From Akkermansiaceae bacterium (lineage in GTDB: Bacteria; Verrucomicrobiota; Verrucomicrobiia; Verrucomicrobiales; Akkermansiaceae), in assembly GCA_014379305.1 (NCBI GenBank), contig JACMMB010000121.1, positions 1-11,831 on the forward strand: DNA of 11,831 nucleotides, written 5' to 3'. Below the pieces are notes generated by a model that ran no database searches, had not been told where the DNA came from, and worked only from the letters and a program-made list of their open reading frames with translations. Of this stretch, positions 1 through 6,467 are shown piece by piece (the first letter of the stretch is position 1; every line of letters begins with the position of its first letter). Made by a program: the position numbers and the translations under genes.

Positions 1-1135
1 TGGCCATGAGGGTGATGAAGGTGGTGCGGAAATTGAGCAGGAAAAGGAAGAGGATGATGGTGACCATGATGGCACCGTCGCGAATCGCTTCGGTGAGGTT
101 GCCGATGGCGTGGTCGATAAAGTCCTTTTGTTGGAAGAGGGTGGTGGTTTCGACGCCGGAGGGGAGGCCGGAGTTGAGGTTATCCAGAGCGGCTTTGATC
201 TCCCCGGTCAGCTTGCGGGTATCCACGCCCTGCGCGTTGGTAATCGACATGATGACGCCGTAGGTGGGAGATTTTTCCGGAGACTGGCTGATGGTTGCAT
301 CGCCGCGCATCGGCTCGATGCCCCAGACGACGCGGGCGACATCGCCGATGGAGATGGGGCGGTCGTTGATTTTTTTTATAGCGGTTTTGGAGATGTCATC
401 GAGTTGCACCGTCATGGCGAGATTGCGGACGGTGATTTCGGTAGGGCCGGAGTTCAGGAAGCCGCCGGAGCTACGGGTGGCGGCGTTTCGGGCTGCGCTT
501 TCGAGTTCCTCAAAACTCACCTTGTTCGCAAGCATCCGGTTGGGATCCGGCTGGATTTCAATCTGGCGCACTCCGCCGCCCATGTTCAGAATTTCAGCGA
601 TGCCGGAGATGCCTTGCAGGCGTCGCTTGATGGTCCAATCCGCCAAGGTCCGCACTTCGCTGGGGGCCATGTAGCCGGGTTCCCCTTCCGGAATGGTGCA
701 GCGGACACCGACAAGCAGGATTTCCCCCATCAGCGAGGCAACCGGTGTCATGAACGGCTCGATACCGGCAGGGAGCTGTTCGCGAGCGGATTGAAGCCGT
801 TCCTGAACCAGAACGCGGGCGCGGTAGATATCGGTGTCCCAATCGAATTCGGCGTAAACGAGGGACAAGGCGACATCGGAATTCGAGCGCAGGCGGGTGA
901 GACCGGCGACACCCATCAGGGCGCTTTCTATCGGGACGGTGATCTGGGTTTCGACTTCCTCAGGAGACAGCCCGGGTGCCTCGATCAGGATCATCACGGT
1001 TGGCTTGGTCAGATCAGGAAGGACCTCGACCGGAAGCTGCGTGGCTGTCCGGAGTCCCAGCACCATCACGAGGATGGAAACCGCGATAACGATCGCGCGA
1101 TTGGCGAGCGACCAGGTGATCATTTTGTTCAGCAT
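1..1135 (-). CDS. Heavy-metal efflux RND transporter permease, CusA/CzcA family (partial, C-terminal part missing)
   Basis: Inner-membrane proton-driven pump of a tripartite metal-ion exporter. The first 378 residues are visible and the frame runs off the left edge; complete family members have about 1,030-1,050 residues. Seen: N-terminal membrane helix at about residues 12-30, followed by the family segment LPVEVLPDLTKPTV (34-47); the porter-domain motif with VQERL (110-114); MGEILLVGV (136-144); and the start of the second membrane helix cluster at 352-370 (FLFLLNFR). These place it in the heavy-metal (HME) RND branch. The residues that decide metal choice lie outside the window, so Cu/Ag versus Zn/Co/Cd is open. 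The start is the ATG at 1133-1135; a second in-frame ATG is at 1121-1123. No Shine-Dalgarno is visible. Adaptor and channel genes lie upstream on the same strand but are separated from it by an opposite-strand toxin-antitoxin pair. Confidence 0.95.
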   Translation of the reverse strand, partial: MLNKMITWSLANRAIVIAVSILVMVLGLRTATQLPVEVLPDLTKPTVMILIEAPGLSPEEVETQITVPIESALMGVAGLTRLRSNSDVALSLVYAEFDWDTDIYRARVLVQERLQSAREQLPAGIEPFMTPVASLMGEILLVGVRCTIPEGEPGYMAPSEVRTLADWTIKRRLQGISGIAEILNMGGGVRQIEIQPDPNRMLANKVSFEELESAARNAATRSSGGFLNSGPTEITVRNLAMTVQLDDISKTAIKKINDRPISIGDVARVVWGIEPMRGDATISQSPEKSPTYGVIMSITNAQGVDTRKLTGEIKAALDNLNSGLPSGVETTTLFQQKDFIDHAIGNLTEAIRDGAIMVTIILFLFLLNFRTTFITLMA

Positions 1136-1141
1136 GAGGAA

Positions 1142-1147
1142 ATTTTA
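1142..1147 (-). promoter_or_regulatory. Possible -10 box for the separated RND pump gene
   Basis: The minus strand reads TAAAAT here, a 5/6 match to TATAAT, 6 nt before the pump start codon. A -35 element at the usual spacing would be CTATCA (1165-1170), which is poor (3/6). If used, the transcript would start almost at the ATG. A local promoter would make sense, because the pump gene is cut off from the adaptor gene by about 720 bp carrying genes of the opposite strand. Weak evidence. Confidence 0.25.
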
Positions 1148-1178
1148 TTGACGGTTGATAGCGTTGATAGCGTATATT
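1148..1178 (+). promoter_or_regulatory. Candidate promoter of the vapBC toxin-antitoxin pair
   Basis: The -35 box is TTGACG (1148-1153, 5/6) and the -10 box is TATATT (1173-1178, 5/6), with a 19-bp spacer, slightly longer than the ideal 17. The -10 box ends 5 nt before the antitoxin ATG, so transcription should start at or within a few bases of that ATG, giving a leaderless or near-leaderless mRNA. This fits the absence of any Shine-Dalgarno. The spacer holds the tandem repeat described separately. Confidence 0.5.
1154..1171 (+). repeat. Tandem 9-bp direct repeat in the vapBC promoter
   Basis: Two perfect adjacent copies of GTTGATAGC (1154-1162 and 1163-1171) fill the spacer between the candidate -35 and -10 boxes. 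Next to them lies an imperfect palindrome, GCGTATATTCGC (1170-1181, arms GCG/CGC, 10 of 12 positions symmetric), over the -10 box. FitA/VapB ribbon-helix-helix antitoxins normally repress their own promoter by binding repeated or palindromic operators. These two elements are therefore the natural operator candidates. That they are bound is inference. Confidence 0.5.
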
Positions 1179-1183
1179 CGCGC

Positions 1184-1435
1184 ATGGCTCAGTTGCTGGT
1201 GAGAAACATTTCAGAAGCGTTGGCAAAGACGCTGAAGCAGCGCGCTGCGGAACATGGGGTTTCCGCAGAAGAAGAGCACCGCCGCATTTTGCAGGAGGCA
1301 CTGGCACCCGCAGCGGGAGAATCGGATGAAAAGCGCACGCTCTTCGACCACATCCGGATGTTGGGAGAAATCGCGCCTGACTTTGAATTCGAGCGTGAAC
1401 GCAGGAACTGGGCGCGGCGCGAGGTTGAATTCTGA
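1184..1435 (+). CDS. vapB: FitA/VapB-type antitoxin, ribbon-helix-helix
   Basis: An 83-residue antitoxin that neutralises the PIN toxin encoded just downstream and presumably represses their shared promoter. The N-terminal ribbon-helix-helix DNA-binding part is seen as LLVRNISEALAKTLKQRAAE (4-23), followed by the FitA-type segment AEEEHRRILQEAL (28-40), which closely follows the pattern of Neisseria FitA. The C-terminal half (about 50-83) is highly charged and contains the toxin-wrapping tail (FEFERERRNWARREVEF). The start is the ATG at 1184-1186; the same frame is open far upstream, but only as a shadow of the pump gene. Its stop overlaps the toxin start (TGATG), typical of a coupled toxin-antitoxin pair. 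Confidence 0.92.
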   Translation: MAQLLVRNISEALAKTLKQRAAEHGVSAEEEHRRILQEALAPAAGESDEKRTLFDHIRMLGEIAPDFEFERERRNWARREVEF

Positions 1436-1845
1436 TGCGTTACCTGCTGGACACCAATTTCATTTCCGAGTTGCGGAAGGGTGACCGGGCGAATCGCGGT
1501 GTGCAGGCATGGGCGATGGGCAACGACTCCGGCCTGTGTGCCTTGAGCGTGGTGACCCTTGCGGAAATCCGCAGAGGCATCGAAGACAAGCGCCGCTCTG
1601 ATACCAAGCAGGCCCATGCGATCGAAAGATGGTTTGAGACGATTCAGGTGGATTTTGCGGAGAACATTCTCCCCGTCACCATTGAGATCGCCGACCGCTG
1701 GGGACGGCTGTTGTCCACGACTCAACTGCCTGAACAGGATTTGCTGCTCGCCGCAACCGCGCTGGAACACCGGCTGACGGTGGTCACGCGCAATGTTACC
1801 GATTTCGAAGGAAGCGGGGCGCGGTTTCATAATCCTTGGAAGTGA
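1435..1845 (+). CDS. vapC: PIN-domain ribonuclease toxin, VapC/FitB family
   Basis: A 136-residue Mg-dependent endoribonuclease of the PIN fold, the toxin of a type II pair. The acidic active-site residues are all in place: D6 in LLDTN, E44 in TLAEIRRG, D102 in PEQDLLLAAT and D123 in TRNVTDFE, with N120 as the usual accompanying residue. The ending FHNPW is typical of FitB relatives. Length is normal for the family and nothing suggests inactivation. The start ATG shares its A with the antitoxin stop codon. Family members cleave tRNA or rRNA; the target here cannot be read from the sequence. The gene ends 11 bp from the convergent adaptor stop codon, so the pair sits inside the metal-efflux operon on the opposite strand. 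Confidence 0.95.
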   Translation: MRYLLDTNFISELRKGDRANRGVQAWAMGNDSGLCALSVVTLAEIRRGIEDKRRSDTKQAHAIERWFETIQVDFAENILPVTIEIADRWGRLLSTTQLPEQDLLLAATALEHRLTVVTRNVTDFEGSGARFHNPWK

Positions 1846-1856
1846 TTTGGTGGCGA

Positions 1857-2957
1857 TCATGCTTCTTTTTCGGAATGTTTGCTGCGGGTGAACAGGGAGG
1901 CGATGAGTAAGAGGAAGAGCACGATGCTGGCGTATTTCCAAAGCGGGCTGGTGTGGGGTTCGTGGGCGTGATCGTCATTCCCGTTCTGGGCAGGCTTTGG
2001 TTTTTTATCGCCGGTGAGTTCGGAGCCGTCTTCGGCGTGTTCGTGGCCGTGGGCGGCATCAAGGGCTTCCTTGAGAGAAACGCTACTGGTGCCGGCAAAG
2101 GAGAGGGAATACGCGCCGCGGGTGACAACATCGTCGGCGGGAAATAGTCCGCTGATGATTTCCACAAAACGGTCATTCAGTTCTCCGACGATTACCGGGA
2201 CCTTGATAAAGGCATTGGGAAGGTCGAAGTGCTTGACGTAAACGAAACGGTTGCTGGCTTCACCCTGCAGCGCGGAGCGGGGAATGCTCAGGATATTGGG
2301 GCGTTGGCTGAGAATGATGGAAAACTCGGCGCGCATCTCGGAGCGCAGGCGCTGGCTTGGATTCGGCAGGAGAAAGATGGCGTCGATAGTCCCGCTTTCT
2401 TCGTCCGCGGAGGTGCCGAAGCGGATCATTTCGCCTACGAATTCCTCTTCTTCGGGGAGGGCAATGATGCGGATGTGGGCCTTGGTGCCCGCTTTCATTT
2501 GCCCGGCGAGGTGCTCGGGAATTTTGGCAATCGCATACATTTCAGTGAGGTCGGTGATTTCCAGCAAAGCCAAATCCGGATTTATCGGATCACCGAGGCG
2601 GGCAACGCGTTTGGTGACGAGGCCGCCGGCAGGGGCTTTGAGGGAGATAACCGGCGGTGGATCGCCGGGTTGGCGGGATTCGATTTTCGCGACTTCCTGG
2701 CCGGCTTCGATGTAATCGCCGGGGTTGGCGCTGAGTTCGACGATGCGACCTGAGATCCGGCTGCTCACGGCGGAAATGTTTGCCGGCACGGCTTCGATAT
2801 GGCCGAGGGAAAAAAATGTTTCCTCGAAATCGGTTTCCTCGACGGTGACGGTTTCGATACGGAGGTTTTTCACGCCGGTTTCGTCCAGGACGATGGTGTT
2901 GGTATCGGCGGCGGGGAGGACGGCGGTGAGAACGAGGAAGGAGATGATGGTTTTCAT
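1857..2957 (-). CDS. RND efflux periplasmic adaptor (CusB/CzcB class), no alpha-hairpin, His-rich tail and C-terminal anchor
   Basis: Membrane-fusion protein linking the RND pump to the outer-membrane channel; 366 residues. Visible in order: signal peptide (about 1-17); first half of the lipoyl/barrel-sandwich domain (RISGRIVELSANPGDYIEAGQ, about 67-87); second half (LKAPAGGLVTKRVARLGDPI, 106-125); beta-barrel and membrane-proximal domains (about 130-285); a His-rich linker with HGHEH (303-307) and HAHEPH (330-335); a hydrophobic helix (about 339-357); and a short charged end. The lipoyl halves are joined by only about 15 residues, so the usual alpha-helical hairpin is missing. The frame is open far upstream inside the channel gene, but the ATG at 2955-2957 gives the signal peptide and lies 13 bp after the channel stop. 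No clear Shine-Dalgarno. Confidence 0.92.
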   Translation of the reverse strand: MKTIISFLVLTAVLPAADTNTIVLDETGVKNLRIETVTVEETDFEETFFSLGHIEAVPANISAVSSRISGRIVELSANPGDYIEAGQEVAKIESRQPGDPPPVISLKAPAGGLVTKRVARLGDPINPDLALLEITDLTEMYAIAKIPEHLAGQMKAGTKAHIRIIALPEEEEFVGEMIRFGTSADEESGTIDAIFLLPNPSQRLRSEMRAEFSIILSQRPNILSIPRSALQGEASNRFVYVKHFDLPNAFIKVPVIVGELNDRFVEIISGLFPADDVVTRGAYSLSFAGTSSVSLKEALDAAHGHEHAEDGSELTGDKKPKPAQNGNDDHAHEPHTSPLWKYASIVLFLLLIASLFTRSKHSEKEA

Positions 2958-2970
2958 ATGATTGATGGAA

Positions 2971-4191
2971 TCAAGGTTTGCCGAGAGCGGTTTGGTAGCG
3001 GATGCGGGCGAGATGAAACTCGCGGACTGCATCGATTTTCGAAGCGAGGAGTTCGAGCGATTGCTCGCGCGAATTGAGAACTGCCTGCAGTTCTCCGAGG
3101 CCTTTTTTATAGGCATCTTCAAGGAGGCCGGTCTGCTCGGTGGCGAGCGGGATGAGTTTTTCATCCAGCTCGGCAATGAGGGCCGCCGATTGCTCCATTT
3201 CAGTGAGGGCGGTCTGACTCTCATGTCGGATATCGCGGATGAGGGCTTTGACTTCCTGTTCCTTGCGGCTGCGGCGGGCGGTGGCTTCGTCGATGCTGCC
3301 TTGGTTGTTGTTCCAGAAGGGCAGCGGAATGCTGAGTTTGAAGCCGATGATGCCTTCGTTTTCAAGACCATCGGGGGCATCTTCGGTGCGCTCTCCCGCA
3401 GCAAACACGGAAGCGTAGATATCGTCTTTCCGACGTGCCTGTTCGAGAGCGATTTCCGAACCGGCGGCGCGGAGGTTGATTTTCGCGGCACTGAGATCCG
3501 GGCGATTCACCGAGACAATGCCAGGGACGGCGATGGGAGGAAGATTTCCCGAGAGGCTGACTCCCGCGGCGGTGGAGATTCCGACCAGAGGACGAAGCTT
3601 TCCAAGAGCTGCGGTTTCCTCGATTTCAAGCAGGCGTTCTTCGGTGGTGAGCCTGAGCGCTGCGAGGCGGGCTTGGGCGGCATCGAGGGCTGAGATTTCA
3701 CCTCGTGCGGAGGCATCGGAGATGAATCCCGACAATTCGGTGGCGAGGGTCTTTTGTTTTACGAGAAGCTGTTTGCGCTCGCGGATCGATAGCACTTTGA
3801 CAAATTCGGAGCGGGCTTCAGCGGCGAGGAGGCGCTCGACATCGCGAACCTCAGCCTCGACAGCTTCGACTCCGGCAAGGGTGATTTCCTTTTCCAAAGC
3901 GAGGCGATTGGTCAGGGGAAATTTCTGTGAAAAGCCGATTTCGATTCTACCTTCGGCGGATTGGATGTTGTGCTCCAGGCCGGTATCAAGGCTCGGGTTG
4001 GCGAGGTGCCCGGATTGCTTCATGCGACCCATGGCTTCGTTGATACGGTAGCGGGCGGCGGCGAGGGTGGGATTGCTGCTGCGGATGCGGCCTGGGATGC
4101 TTGCGTAGGAAAGGATTTCCACGGGTTCCGCACGCAAAGACTCCAATCCCAAGGCATGGGTAAGCAGGAATATGGCTGAGAAAAATTTCAT
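2971..4191 (-). CDS. TolC-family outer-membrane channel, CzcC-like
   Basis: A 406-residue outer-membrane factor that forms the exit duct of the metal efflux complex. Seen: signal peptide (about 1-21, cleavage near LRA/EP); the first family repeat with NPTLAAARYRI (40-50) and the following G-x-ANPSLDTG (61-71); long amphipathic helices rich in A, E, R and L; and the second repeat motif SIPLPFWNNNQGSIDEA (287-303), which is diagnostic for CzcC/CusC-type members. It is slightly shorter than the usual 420-460 residues, with no break visible. The start is the ATG at 4189-4191. It is followed after 13 bp by the adaptor gene, so the two are almost certainly cotranscribed. The partner adaptor lacks the hairpin that normally contacts the channel tips. 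Confidence 0.93.
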   Translation of the reverse strand: MKFFSAIFLLTHALGLESLRAEPVEILSYASIPGRIRSSNPTLAAARYRINEAMGRMKQSGHLANPSLDTGLEHNIQSAEGRIEIGFSQKFPLTNRLALEKEITLAGVEAVEAEVRDVERLLAAEARSEFVKVLSIRERKQLLVKQKTLATELSGFISDASARGEISALDAAQARLAALRLTTEERLLEIEETAALGKLRPLVGISTAAGVSLSGNLPPIAVPGIVSVNRPDLSAAKINLRAAGSEIALEQARRKDDIYASVFAAGERTEDAPDGLENEGIIGFKLSIPLPFWNNNQGSIDEATARRSRKEQEVKALIRDIRHESQTALTEMEQSAALIAELDEKLIPLATEQTGLLEDAYKKGLGELQAVLNSREQSLELLASKIDAVREFHLARIRYQTALGKP

Positions 4192-4353
4192 TTTTGAATA
4201 AGCAAACGAACCGTGAATGAAGGGTCGTTAATAGATCGTCGTTGGAATCGATTCTGCGCATGCCGGGAAGACCCCGCTTGCTGCAGTGAAGGCGCGAGCG
4301 GTAATCGGCACGCGCGTCGTCCCGCGAAAAAAGCGGAACCCAAGGACGAAGGC
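4192..4353. other. Spacer between the His-rich gene and the channel gene; no confident feature
   Basis: A 162-bp gap inside the efflux operon. On the minus strand, the frame of the preceding His-rich gene stays open for 41 codons after its stop (4353 to the TAA at 4228-4230), but the encoded stretch shows no recognisable family. A short stem (CCGC at 4322-4325 with GCGG at 4333-4336, A-rich loop) is too small to be a terminator. I see no convincing promoter, riboswitch core or RNA gene. Confidence 0.4.
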
Positions 4354-4683
4354 TTAAATCAGCGGCGGTTTATCCATGGCAAAAACCGGAGAATCCGGGG
4401 CCAAAGAATGATCCGATGAAATTTCCACAAGAAGTGAGTGGAAGGATACGGGAAGGGAGAAGCCGCTGAGCGGTTGGTCGGCACTCGGCAGGTGGCAGCA
4501 ATCGTGGTGATGCGGAGAAGAGTTTCCGTCTTTATCGCCATCGTCATGGGAGTGGCTTCCGGATTCCGAAGAATGGTGGGAAGTGCATTCGTCCTGATTG
4601 CCGTGAATGACCTTGTGAGCCATGCCCGCCGACAGTCCTGCGAGGATGCAGAAGCTGAGAATGAGCTTAAAGAGGCAATTCAC
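4354..4683 (-). CDS. Small secreted His/Cys-rich putative metal-binding protein (CzcI-like in character)
   Basis: First gene of the efflux operon; 109 residues from the GTG at 4681-4683. Seen: an N-terminal signal-like hydrophobic stretch (LFKLILSFCILAGLSAG, 4-20); then a His/Asp/Ser-rich segment (about 23-64) with HH at 36-37, HSH at 44-46, HHH at 58-60 followed by DCCH (61-64), and a further Cys at 33; then a less biased end. This is what is expected of a periplasmic metal-binding or metal-sensing accessory such as the CzcI-type proteins upstream of czc genes. Homology is not certain, so no symbol is given. An in-frame TTG start at 4719 would add 12 residues before the hydrophobic stretch and fits a signal peptide less well. 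No Shine-Dalgarno precedes either start. The role as metal buffer or sensor is inference. Confidence 0.7.
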   Translation of the reverse strand: MNCLFKLILSFCILAGLSAGMAHKVIHGNQDECTSHHSSESGSHSHDDGDKDGNSSPHHHDCCHLPSADQPLSGFSLPVSFHSLLVEISSDHSLAPDSPVFAMDKPPLI

Positions 4684-4791
4684 TTGAGCATGGATTAAAT
4701 CAAAATGTGGAGATTGCAAGAGTTTAGTTTGGAAAGCGAGCCTGGCGACATGGGTCTTGAAAAGGTTATTCGCCAGTCCGACGCTGTCTCC
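4684..4791. promoter_or_regulatory. Divergent intergenic region between the efflux operon and mnmA
   Basis: These 108 bp must hold promoters for both the leftward efflux operon and the rightward mnmA gene. A small inverted repeat GATT-A-AATC lies at 4693-4701, close to the His-rich gene start. I could not find a -35/-10 pair with good spacing on either strand, nor a clear MerR-, Fur- or ArsR-type operator. No metal-responsive regulator gene is present in the window. Confidence 0.4.
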
Positions 4792-5880
4792 ATGGCGAAG
4801 GTGATGGTCGGGTTGTCCGGTGGAGTGGATAGTGCGGTGGCGGCGGCGCTATTGGTGCAGGAAGGGCACGAGGTAGTGGGCGGCTACATGAAAAACTGGA
4901 TGAATGCCGAGGGCATCCCGGGGGATTGTCCTTGGGAGCAGGATATCGAGGACGCGCATGCGGTGGCGAGGACGCTGGGGATTGAGTTCCGGGTGATCGA
5001 TTTGATTGATCAATATAAGGAAAAAATCGTGGAGTATCTGGTGAATGGGTATGAGGAGGGGCTGACGCCTAATCCGGATGTCTGGTGCAATCGGGAGATG
5101 AAATTCGGGGTATTTCTCGATTACGCGCTGGGCCAAGGTTGCGAAGCGGTGGGGACGGGCCATTACGCGAGGCGGCGGATGCTGGGCAACGGGCAGGCAG
5201 CGATTTTGCGGGGGGCGGATCCCAACAAGGACCAGAGTTATTTCCTCTCGCTGATGACTGCGAAGCAAGTGAATCTGGCGCGATTCCCGACGGGAGAAAT
5301 GCTCAAGCCGGAGGTGCGGGAAGTGGCGCGAAGGTTCGGATTGCCGGTGGCGGAAAAAAAAGACAGCCAAGGCATTTGCTTTCTGGGTCAGGTGAAAATG
5401 AGTGATTTCCTCGGGCATTATTTAAAGGATAAGCCGGGGGAAATCGTGGATCTCGAGGGCAGGGTGATGGGAGAACACCGGGGCTTGCATTTCCATACCA
5501 TCGGCCAGCGCAAGGGGCACGGGGTGGCATCGCCGAGGGAGGGGATGGCTTATGTTGTGGTTGGGAAACGGGCGGCGGAGAACCAGTTGGTGATCGGTTG
5601 GGACCGGGAGGATAGCGAGGGTCTTTATTCGCGGGAATGCGTGGCCGGAAATTTATCCTCAATCAATGAGGAGATCGGTTCTTTGCGGCGGGTGGAGGCG
5701 CAGTCGAGGTATCGGGCGAAGGCGGAAGTGGCGGGTTTACATCATCTGGAAGACGGGCGGGTGAAGATTCGTTTTGAAAGGCCGCAGCGGGCGTTGGTCG
5801 CCGGACAGGTGATGGCGTTTTATGACGGGGGGAGATTGCTAGGCGGAGGAGTGGTGGAAGAAGTGAGCCATGGGTCATGA
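4792..5880 (+). CDS. mnmA: tRNA-specific 2-thiouridylase MnmA
   Basis: Cytoplasmic enzyme that uses ATP and a persulfide sulfur to convert U34 of tRNA-Lys(UUU), tRNA-Glu and tRNA-Gln to 2-thiouridine. 362 residues, a standard length. Seen: the PP-loop GLSGGVDSA (7-15); the first catalytic Cys C99 in NPDVWCNREMKFG (94-106); GTGHYAR (121-127); DPNKDQSYFL (143-152); the second catalytic Cys C196 in DSQGICFLG (191-199); IGQRKGHGV further on; and a C-terminal beta-barrel region. C99 and C196 correspond to C102 and C199 of the E. coli enzyme. The start chosen is the ATG giving MAKVMVGLSGG, because earlier in-frame starts add an unrelated N-terminal extension. No Shine-Dalgarno is visible. Complete, with no anomaly. 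Confidence 0.97.
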   Translation: MAKVMVGLSGGVDSAVAAALLVQEGHEVVGGYMKNWMNAEGIPGDCPWEQDIEDAHAVARTLGIEFRVIDLIDQYKEKIVEYLVNGYEEGLTPNPDVWCNREMKFGVFLDYALGQGCEAVGTGHYARRRMLGNGQAAILRGADPNKDQSYFLSLMTAKQVNLARFPTGEMLKPEVREVARRFGLPVAEKKDSQGICFLGQVKMSDFLGHYLKDKPGEIVDLEGRVMGEHRGLHFHTIGQRKGHGVASPREGMAYVVVGKRAAENQLVIGWDREDSEGLYSRECVAGNLSSINEEIGSLRRVEAQSRYRAKAEVAGLHHLEDGRVKIRFERPQRALVAGQVMAFYDGGRLLGGGVVEEVSHGS

Positions 5881-5903
5881 GAGGAGTATTCCTTGCTGGG
5901 AGA

Positions 5904-5932
5904 TTGACTGATGAAGGGAAGGGGAAGATATT
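5904..5932 (+). promoter_or_regulatory. Candidate promoter of the GYF/CD225-DUF2752 unit
   Basis: The -35 box TTGACT (5904-5909, 5/6) and -10 box GATATT (5927-5932, 4/6) are separated by exactly 17 bp in the short gap after mnmA. The expected transcription start, near 5939, is about 6 nt before the ATG at 5945, too close to leave room for a normal ribosome binding site. The purine run at 5915-5927 is far from the ATG and would be upstream of the transcript start. Confidence 0.45.
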
Positions 5933-5944
5933 TTCCAGCAATTC

Positions 5945-6454
5945 ATGTCCTGGTATTACTCGAAAAACGGATTGCAGCTAGGCCCGGTGCCTGAGGAAGA
6001 ACTTTTGGCGAAATTCAAAAACGGCGAGGTGCTGCCTACGGATTTGATTTGGAAAGAGGGCATGTCCGATTGGAAACCGCTCGGGCAGGTATCAGAGTTC
6101 CTAGCAGGAAACGGGTCGGCTTCGCCAGTTCCCATGCCAGTGCCCAAGGCGATGGGAAACGTGCCGATCGCGCAACCGCAGGCGTATTCTGGAAATTACC
6201 AAAAGCAAGTGATCCCGAATTATTTATGGCAATCCATTGTCGTCACTTTGTTCTGCTGTATGCCGTTCGGCGTGGTTGGAATCATATATGCGTCAAAAGT
6301 CGACGGGCTCCAGGCTTGGGGAGACATTGCCGGTGCGAACGCCGCCTCCAGATCCGCCAGAACGTGGGCGATCGCGGGTGCCGCTAGCTTTGTTGTGATG
6401 GTGGGTGGTTACTTTGCTGTTTTAGCAATCATTGCAGTGGCCGCCAGCGTCTGA
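5945..6454 (+). CDS. GYF_2 domain plus CD225/dispanin membrane protein
   Basis: A 169-residue inner-membrane protein of unknown role. The N-terminal GYF_2 (DUF4339) domain spans about residues 2-52: WYYSKNGLQLGPVPEEEL, the central IWKEGMSDWKPL (35-46) and its characteristic aromatic/Gly pattern. A Pro-rich linker (55-90) follows. Then comes a CD225/dispanin domain (about 88-150) with PNYLWQSIVVTLFCCMPFGV (91-110), IIYASKVD (113-120), GD..GA..AS...... W (126-141) and a second hydrophobic helix (142-166). GYF_2 domains are thought to bind proline-rich peptides, and CD225 proteins insert two helices in the membrane; the function in bacteria is not established. The DUF2752 gene follows after 13 bp, a pairing consistent with one operon. 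Confidence 0.9.
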   Translation: MSWYYSKNGLQLGPVPEEELLAKFKNGEVLPTDLIWKEGMSDWKPLGQVSEFLAGNGSASPVPMPVPKAMGNVPIAQPQAYSGNYQKQVIPNYLWQSIVVTLFCCMPFGVVGIIYASKVDGLQAWGDIAGANAASRSARTWAIAGAASFVVMVGGYFAVLAIIAVAASV

Positions 6455-6467
6455 GTCTAACCCATCC

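Noticed and set aside
110..1183. Long plus-strand open frame running in frame into the antitoxin, as if encoding a 441-residue fusion.
   Set aside because: The part before 1184 is antisense to the pump gene, whose minus-strand translation gives an unmistakable RND protein. The plus-strand translation there has no family features, and the antitoxin has a normal ATG with a promoter just upstream.
1136..1856. Target-site duplication or inverted repeats flanking the inserted toxin-antitoxin pair.
   Set aside because: The short flanking sequences share no direct or inverted repeat that I can see, so the mode of insertion is not shown.
1189..1941. Minus-strand open frame of 250 codons across the toxin-antitoxin pair.
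   Set aside because: It is a shadow of vapBC, which shows complete PIN and ribbon-helix-helix signatures on the plus strand; the minus-strand translation resembles nothing.
2958..3491. Upstream extension of the adaptor frame that would give a 544-residue protein.
   Set aside because: The extension lies out of frame inside the channel gene and is low-complexity Ser/Pro/Lys; the ATG at 2955-2957 gives a proper signal peptide and normal operon spacing.
2229..3693. Plus-strand open frames of 174 and 243 codons opposite the adaptor and channel genes.
   Set aside because: Both are Gly/Phe/Asp-rich shadows of GC-rich coding DNA with no recognisable family.
4192..4353. Possible cobalamin-type or other riboswitch in the spacer before the channel gene.
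   Set aside because: Some short GC-rich segments looked suggestive, but no conserved core box or consistent set of stems could be built on either strand.
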